In this document: piece by piece, positions 6,606-9,409 of the stretch | Layout: every line of letters begins with the position of its first letter | Numbering within the stretch: the first letter of the stretch is position 1 | Program-made: the position numbers and the translations under genes | The notes under the pieces: model-generated | What the model was told of the DNA's origin: nothing | Databases searched by the model: none | What the model saw: only the letters and a program-made list of their open reading frames with translations | Assembly: GCA_937890875.1 (NCBI GenBank) | Contig: CALAEB010000658.1 | Location: forward strand, 1-9,409 | Length of the DNA: 9,409 bases | From: an uncultured Anaerolineaceae bacterium | GTDB taxonomy: Bacteria; Chloroflexota; Anaerolineae; Anaerolineales; Anaerolineaceae | Reading direction: 5' to 3'

Positions 6606-6623
6606 GGCAATCCCGGGATTGCC
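6606..6623. promoter_or_regulatory. Perfect 18-bp palindrome in the tlyA leader (operator candidate)
   Basis: GGCAATCCC is followed directly by its reverse complement GGGATTGCC with no spacer. It lies 39-56 nt upstream of the tlyA ATG. Perfect twofold symmetry of this length is typical of binding sites for dimeric regulators; in RNA it could not form a tight hairpin without opening its centre. Which protein would bind is unknown. Confidence 0.45.
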
Positions 6624-6670
6624 CGCCCAGCAATTCGAAATTTGAAATTATCTCCGAATAAAAAGGAAAA

Positions 6671-6719
6671 CTTGTTGATCTCCTGTGTTTTCGCTTCGTG
6701 AAAACACAGGAGATCAACA
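6671..6719. repeat. Perfect 21-bp inverted repeat with 7-nt loop
   Basis: The arm 6671-6691 (TTGTTGATCT, CCTGTGTTTT, C) is the exact reverse complement of 6699-6719, around GCTTCGT. No mismatch occurs over 21 bp. Neither strand shows a T-run directly after it (the minus strand continues GTTTTCCTTTTTATTC), so a plain intrinsic terminator is unlikely. It lies about 100 nt upstream of tlyA and 160 nt upstream of the divergent UbiA-like gene, next to repeat copy B. Confidence 0.85.
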
Positions 6720-6736
6720 AAATATACTTTCATATT

Positions 6737-6824
6737 TGATCCGGATATCAAAAGGAATGAACATCTAAAAAAAACAGAACTGCCGTCTCCCCTTCGATAA
6801 ATCCGACTTTTGACACTCGAACCA
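6737..6824 (-). repeat. Dispersed palindromic repeat, copy B
   Basis: Read on the minus strand, this copy carries the same ordered blocks as 5166-5294: TGGTT..AGTGTCAAAAGTC (6805-6824), TCGAAG (6792-6797), GTTCTGTTTTT (6770-6780) and CCTTTTGATATCCGGATCA (6737-6755). The 13-mer AGTGTCAAAAGTC is identical in both copies. The second arm of the core hairpin seen in copy A is missing, which makes this copy shorter. Its orientation is opposite to copy A, and the two bracket yerC and tlyA. Confidence 0.6.
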
Positions 6825-6868
6825 AAGTCCAAATCGCTGCGAAACAGATCCTTCCGGACAGCTAAGAT

Positions 6869-6874
6869 TATAAT
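6869..6874 (+). promoter_or_regulatory. Consensus -10 box (TATAAT) 8 nt before the UbiA-like gene
   Basis: A perfect TATAAT ends 8 nt before the ATG at 6883. No convincing -35 hexamer is found 16-18 nt upstream. A start 6-8 nt after the box would put transcription at or beside the ATG, giving a leaderless message; in agreement, no Shine-Dalgarno is visible before this gene. Confidence 0.5.
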
Positions 6875-6882
6875 ATAGATCT

Positions 6883-7752
6883 ATGAGAAAGCATCCTTAT
6901 TTTCGCGTCCTACGGGTCCGGCAATGGGCTAAAAACGGTTTTATTCTGGCGCCGTTGATTTTCGATGGTCAGCTGTTCAACCTGCCTGCCGTGGCCAGAA
7001 CCTTCGCCGGACTGGTTCTGTTCTGTCTGCTTTCCAGCGGAATCTATATTGTAAACGACATTATTGATGTCCAATCGGACCGTGAGCACCCGCGGAAGAG
7101 ACATCGTCCGATCGCGTCCGGTGAGATTCCGGTCCGCAGCGCCTGGATTTACGCTGCGCTGCTGATTCTGGCAGCCTGGATCGGAGCCTTTCTGTTAGGA
7201 CGCGACTTTTTCCTGATCACGCTGATAGTCGTTTTGATCAACATCGTCTACTCCCTGAAACTAAAACACAAGCCGATCATTGACGTGATGACAATCGGTC
7301 TTCTGTTTCTGCTGCGGGTGATGGCAGGCGTCTCGCTGGTCTCAGTAAAGGTCTTTTCTCCCTGGCTGTATATTGTCACGTTTATGCTGGCGCTCTACCT
7401 GGGGTTCGGGAAACGGCGGGCGGAACTGGCTATGCTGGCCAGCAAAGAAAATCTCAGCCGCCCGGTACTGGATGGGTATAGCCTCCCGCTGCTGGATCAA
7501 CTGATTACGATTGTTTCCAGCGTGACCATTTTCAGCTACACACTATACACTTTCTCGGGCCCGACGCTGCCGGATAATCACGCCATGATGCTGACGATCC
7601 CGTTTGTGGTTTACGGAATTTTTCGTTACCATTATCTGATCCAAATCAAACATGCCGGCGGCGCGCCGGAGGAAGTCCTTTTTTCCGACCGTCCGCTGGA
7701 AATCACCATCCTTTTATACGCTGTAACCGTGGTGCTGGTCATGTATCTGTAA
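6883..7752 (+). CDS. UbiA-family polyprenyl-phosphate phosphoribosyltransferase-like membrane protein
   Basis: This is a multi-pass membrane enzyme of the UbiA prenyltransferase superfamily. The 289 residues resemble the subgroup of decaprenyl-phosphate phosphoribosyltransferase, which transfers 5-phosphoribose from PRPP to a polyprenyl phosphate. Visible are the opening LRVRQWAKNGFILAPLIF (10-27), the first Asp-rich motif NDIIDVQSDREHP (58-70) followed by KRHRPIASG, the second motif YSLKLKHKPIIDV (123-135) with RVMAG (145-149), and the late FRYHYLI and PEEVLFSDRPL segments. About eight or nine hydrophobic helices are evident. The ATG is placed just before the conserved opening; no Shine-Dalgarno precedes it. 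It lies 171 nt upstream of mevalonate kinase on the same strand, fitting an isoprenoid theme. The exact acceptor lipid and transferred group are inferred from family resemblance; another UbiA activity is possible. Confidence 0.85.
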   Translation: MRKHPYFRVLRVRQWAKNGFILAPLIFDGQLFNLPAVARTFAGLVLFCLLSSGIYIVNDIIDVQSDREHPRKRHRPIASGEIPVRSAWIYAALLILAAWIGAFLLGRDFFLITLIVVLINIVYSLKLKHKPIIDVMTIGLLFLLRVMAGVSLVSVKVFSPWLYIVTFMLALYLGFGKRRAELAMLASKENLSRPVLDGYSLPLLDQLITIVSSVTIFSYTLYTFSGPTLPDNHAMMLTIPFVVYGIFRYHYLIQIKHAGGAPEEVLFSDRPLEITILLYAVTVVLVMYL

Positions 7753-7906
7753 CCACATCAGCAATTCAAAAAATAAATAAGCGAACATCAGACGTTCAAT
7801 TTGATTCAAAATGGGCCGGCATATTCCGAGCTCCGGCAGGAGCGGAAATACGGCACGCAAATTCAGCCGAAGTCTGTTCTGATAGATTTTGGAAGCGTTT
7901 TTCATG

Positions 7907-7912
7907 TATAAA
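7907..7912 (+). promoter_or_regulatory. Possible -10 box (TATAAA) 11 nt before mevalonate kinase
   Basis: TATAAA ends 11 nt before the ATG at 7924, with no recognisable -35 and no Shine-Dalgarno in the space between. It parallels the arrangement before lepA and the UbiA-like gene. The 171-nt gap after the UbiA-like gene leaves room for a separate promoter. The match is weak on its own. Confidence 0.3.
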
Positions 7913-7923
7913 CAGATTCGCAT

Positions 7924-8871
7924 ATGGCAACGAATACTCTGGAAAAAAAGGATACAGTTCACGCGGGAACCGCGCCGGCCAAAACGATTCTCTTCGGCGA
8001 ACATGCGGTCGTCTATGGAGAGCCCGGTATCGCAATTCCGCTTTGGAACGTTCAGACCACCGCGACGCTGCACCCCTTCGCGGAGGATGCCGAAGATCAG
8101 GATTTCCGCGTTATCTCCGATTCAGTCAATCTGAATGAGAAATATTCGCGTCTGCCGGACGCAATGCCGCTGAAAAAGCTGATCCGGAACATCATGGAAG
8201 CATTCCATATAGCCCGCCCGCCGCGGCGGATCCTGCGGATCGAATCCACGATTCCGATTGCGTCAGGGCTGGGTTCGGGCGCCGCCTGCTCAGTGGCGAT
8301 CATCCGGGCTTTCGCAGCGGCATATGGTTTTGAGGCGGAGGATTCAAAGATATCGGATATCGCCTTTGAAATTGAGAAATGTTATCATGGGGCGCCTTCC
8401 GGACTGGATAACACCACCATCAGCTTCGGCAAACCGGTTTTCTTCCGGAAAGGCAAAGGATTTGAAGTCATTCATGTGCCGGAGAAACTGCGCCTGATCG
8501 TCGCCGACACCGGGCTGAAAAGCATCACGTCTGAAGTGGTCACGGACATCCGGGAACGTTATCAGCAATTCGAACCGGTTATCCGAGAGATCGGGCGGCT
8601 CGTAGACCGGGCCCGGGTCACGCTGGAAAACGGGGACATTTTTGAAACCGGCGCACTGATGGACGAAAATCACCGCTTGCTGCAAAAGATGACCGTCTCC
8701 TGTGAAAAATTGGACGAACTGGTTCAAATCGCCCGCAGCAACGGGGCCGTCGGCGCGAAACTGACCGGCGCCGGGCGCGGGGGGAATTTTGTCGCGCTGG
8801 CAGACAACGCGCTGGATGCACAGCGGGTGAAAGCCGCGCTGGAAAAGTCAGGGGCAAAGATCGTTCGATGA
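7924..8871 (+). CDS. mvk: Mevalonate kinase (GHMP kinase family)
   Basis: Mevalonate kinase phosphorylates mevalonate to mevalonate 5-phosphate with ATP in the cytoplasm. The 315 residues carry all three GHMP motifs: the N-terminal AKTILFGEHAVVYG (19-32) specific to mevalonate kinases, the phosphate-binding IPIASGLGSGAACS (110-123), and KLTGAGRGGNF (279-289). HGAPSGLDN supplies the expected catalytic Asp162. The start gives a family-like N-terminus (THAGTAPAK-type lead-in before the first strand), but no Shine-Dalgarno is visible. The stop codon TGA overlaps the ATG of the next gene (ATGA), so translation of the two is coupled. Together with the following kinase this points to the alternative mevalonate pathway, in which mevalonate 5-phosphate is decarboxylated to isopentenyl phosphate. 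Confidence 0.95.
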   Translation: MATNTLEKKDTVHAGTAPAKTILFGEHAVVYGEPGIAIPLWNVQTTATLHPFAEDAEDQDFRVISDSVNLNEKYSRLPDAMPLKKLIRNIMEAFHIARPPRRILRIESTIPIASGLGSGAACSVAIIRAFAAAYGFEAEDSKISDIAFEIEKCYHGAPSGLDNTTISFGKPVFFRKGKGFEVIHVPEKLRLIVADTGLKSITSEVVTDIRERYQQFEPVIREIGRLVDRARVTLENGDIFETGALMDENHRLLQKMTVSCEKLDELVQIARSNGAVGAKLTGAGRGGNFVALADNALDAQRVKAALEKSGAKIVR

Positions 8872-9409
8872 TCACATTTTTAAAGCTCGGCGGATCGCTG
8901 ATCACCGATAAGAATAAAGCACATCACGCTCGGGAGGACGTTATCCGCCGGCTCGCGGCGGAAACGCTCAACGGGCTCCGGCACAATCCGCAGGAGCGTC
9001 TTATCCTGGGGCATGGTTCCGGCTCATTCGGCCACTTCCCGGCAAAAAAATTCGGTACCCGCGACGGGGTGCGAAGCAGAACCGAATGGGAAGGATTCGC
9101 GGAAGTACATTATGAGGCAAGTTCGCTGAACCAAATCGTAACCGATATATACAGGCGTCATGACTTGCCATGCCTGACTTTCACGCCGCTCAGCTCAGTT
9201 TGCGCCCGGGAGGGTAAAATTAAATCCTGGGAGATTTCCCCGATCAGGACCGCGCTGGAAAACGGGCTGATTCCGGTCGTTTACGGCGATACCGTTTTTG
9301 ATACCGATCAAGGCGGAACGATCCTTTCGACCGAGGACCTTTTCGTGGCGCTCGCCGCGCAAATCGGAGAACCGTCCCGTCTGCTTTTGGCAGGGCTGGA
9401 GGAAGGAAT
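8868..9409 (+). CDS. Isopentenyl phosphate kinase, N-terminal part (open at right edge)
   Basis: Isopentenyl phosphate kinase converts isopentenyl phosphate to isopentenyl diphosphate, the last step of the alternative mevalonate pathway. About 180 residues are visible out of a usual 250-260. The amino acid kinase fold is recognised by MITFLKLGGSLITDK at the start (Lys6 and the glycine-rich loop), GHGSGSFGHF (48-57) with His56 at the position of the family's catalytic histidine, and the later VVYGDTVFDTDQGGTILSTE substrate-loop motif. This histidine separates the family from glutamate 5-kinase and related enzymes. The ATG overlaps the mevalonate kinase stop codon by ATGA, so the two are translationally coupled. 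The gene continues beyond the window with no frameshift seen. Confidence 0.93.
   Translation, partial: MITFLKLGGSLITDKNKAHHAREDVIRRLAAETLNGLRHNPQERLILGHGSGSFGHFPAKKFGTRDGVRSRTEWEGFAEVHYEASSLNQIVTDIYRRHDLPCLTFTPLSSVCAREGKIKSWEISPIRTALENGLIPVVYGDTVFDTDQGGTILSTEDLFVALAAQIGEPSRLLLAGLEEG

Larger units (their letters stand above)
6568..6882. other. Gene-free divergent spacer between tlyA and the UbiA-like gene
   Basis: This 315-nt stretch holds no convincing gene. From left to right it contains an 18-bp perfect palindrome (6606-6623), a perfect 21-bp inverted repeat (6671-6719), copy B of the dispersed repeat (6737-6824, minus strand), and a TATAAT box (6869-6874) just before the UbiA-like gene. 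A weak minus-strand promoter could be formed by TTGATA (6746-6751) and TATATT (6721-6726), but the 19-nt spacing is long. Confidence 0.6.

Noticed and set aside
6568..6720. Upstream extension of tlyA to an ATG at 6720
   Set aside because: The 51 added residues run through the perfect 21-bp hairpin and the 18-bp palindrome and precede the conserved S4 domain start.
6805..6817. TTGACA in GACTTTTGACACT as -35 box of the UbiA-like gene
   Set aside because: It is more than 50 nt from the TATAAT box, far outside promoter spacing; it is the conserved block of repeat copy B.

Overview
The window looks like chromosomal DNA from a moderate-GC bacterium, most likely a member of the Chloroflexota (Anaerolineae-like). 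The main reason is the adjacent, overlapping pair mevalonate kinase and isopentenyl phosphate kinase, the signature of the alternative mevalonate route known from Chloroflexota and archaea. The lineage call is an inference from gene content; there is no rRNA here to confirm it.

Layout. (1) Positions 1-2033, minus strand: lepA (elongation factor 4), followed 6 nt later by the 5' part of a membrane protein of the flippase-like / UPF0104 type that runs off the left edge. (2) Positions 2034-2514: a non-coding divergent region with a strong sigma70-type promoter for the next operon and a possible decayed gene fragment. (3) Positions 2515-4912, plus strand: a complete polar amino acid ABC importer (binding protein, permease, ATPase), with a stem-loop between the first two genes. 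(4) Positions 4913-5392: a gene-free stretch rich in inverted repeats. (5) A small TrpR/YerC-family regulator (plus) converges on tlyA, an S4-domain rRNA 2'-O-methyltransferase (minus). (6) Positions 6568-6882: a second gene-free, palindrome-rich stretch. (7) Positions 6883-9409, plus strand: a UbiA-family polyprenyl-phosphate phosphoribosyltransferase-like protein, mevalonate kinase, and an isopentenyl phosphate kinase open at the right edge.

How the genes work together. The importer is a self-contained uptake unit. Mevalonate kinase and isopentenyl phosphate kinase would supply isopentenyl diphosphate through mevalonate 5-phosphate and isopentenyl phosphate; the decarboxylase joining the two steps is not in view and may lie just to the right. 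The UbiA-like enzyme would use a polyprenyl phosphate made from that isopentenyl diphosphate.

The most unusual non-coding feature is a dispersed repeat with two diverged copies in opposite orientation (5166-5294 on plus, 6737-6824 on minus). These bracket the yerC-tlyA pair and are accompanied by long hairpins. Several genes (lepA, the UbiA-like gene, mevalonate kinase) also lack a Shine-Dalgarno and have a -10-like box 8-12 nt before the ATG, suggesting leaderless transcripts. I see no CRISPR array, tRNA, rRNA, transposase or defence system.
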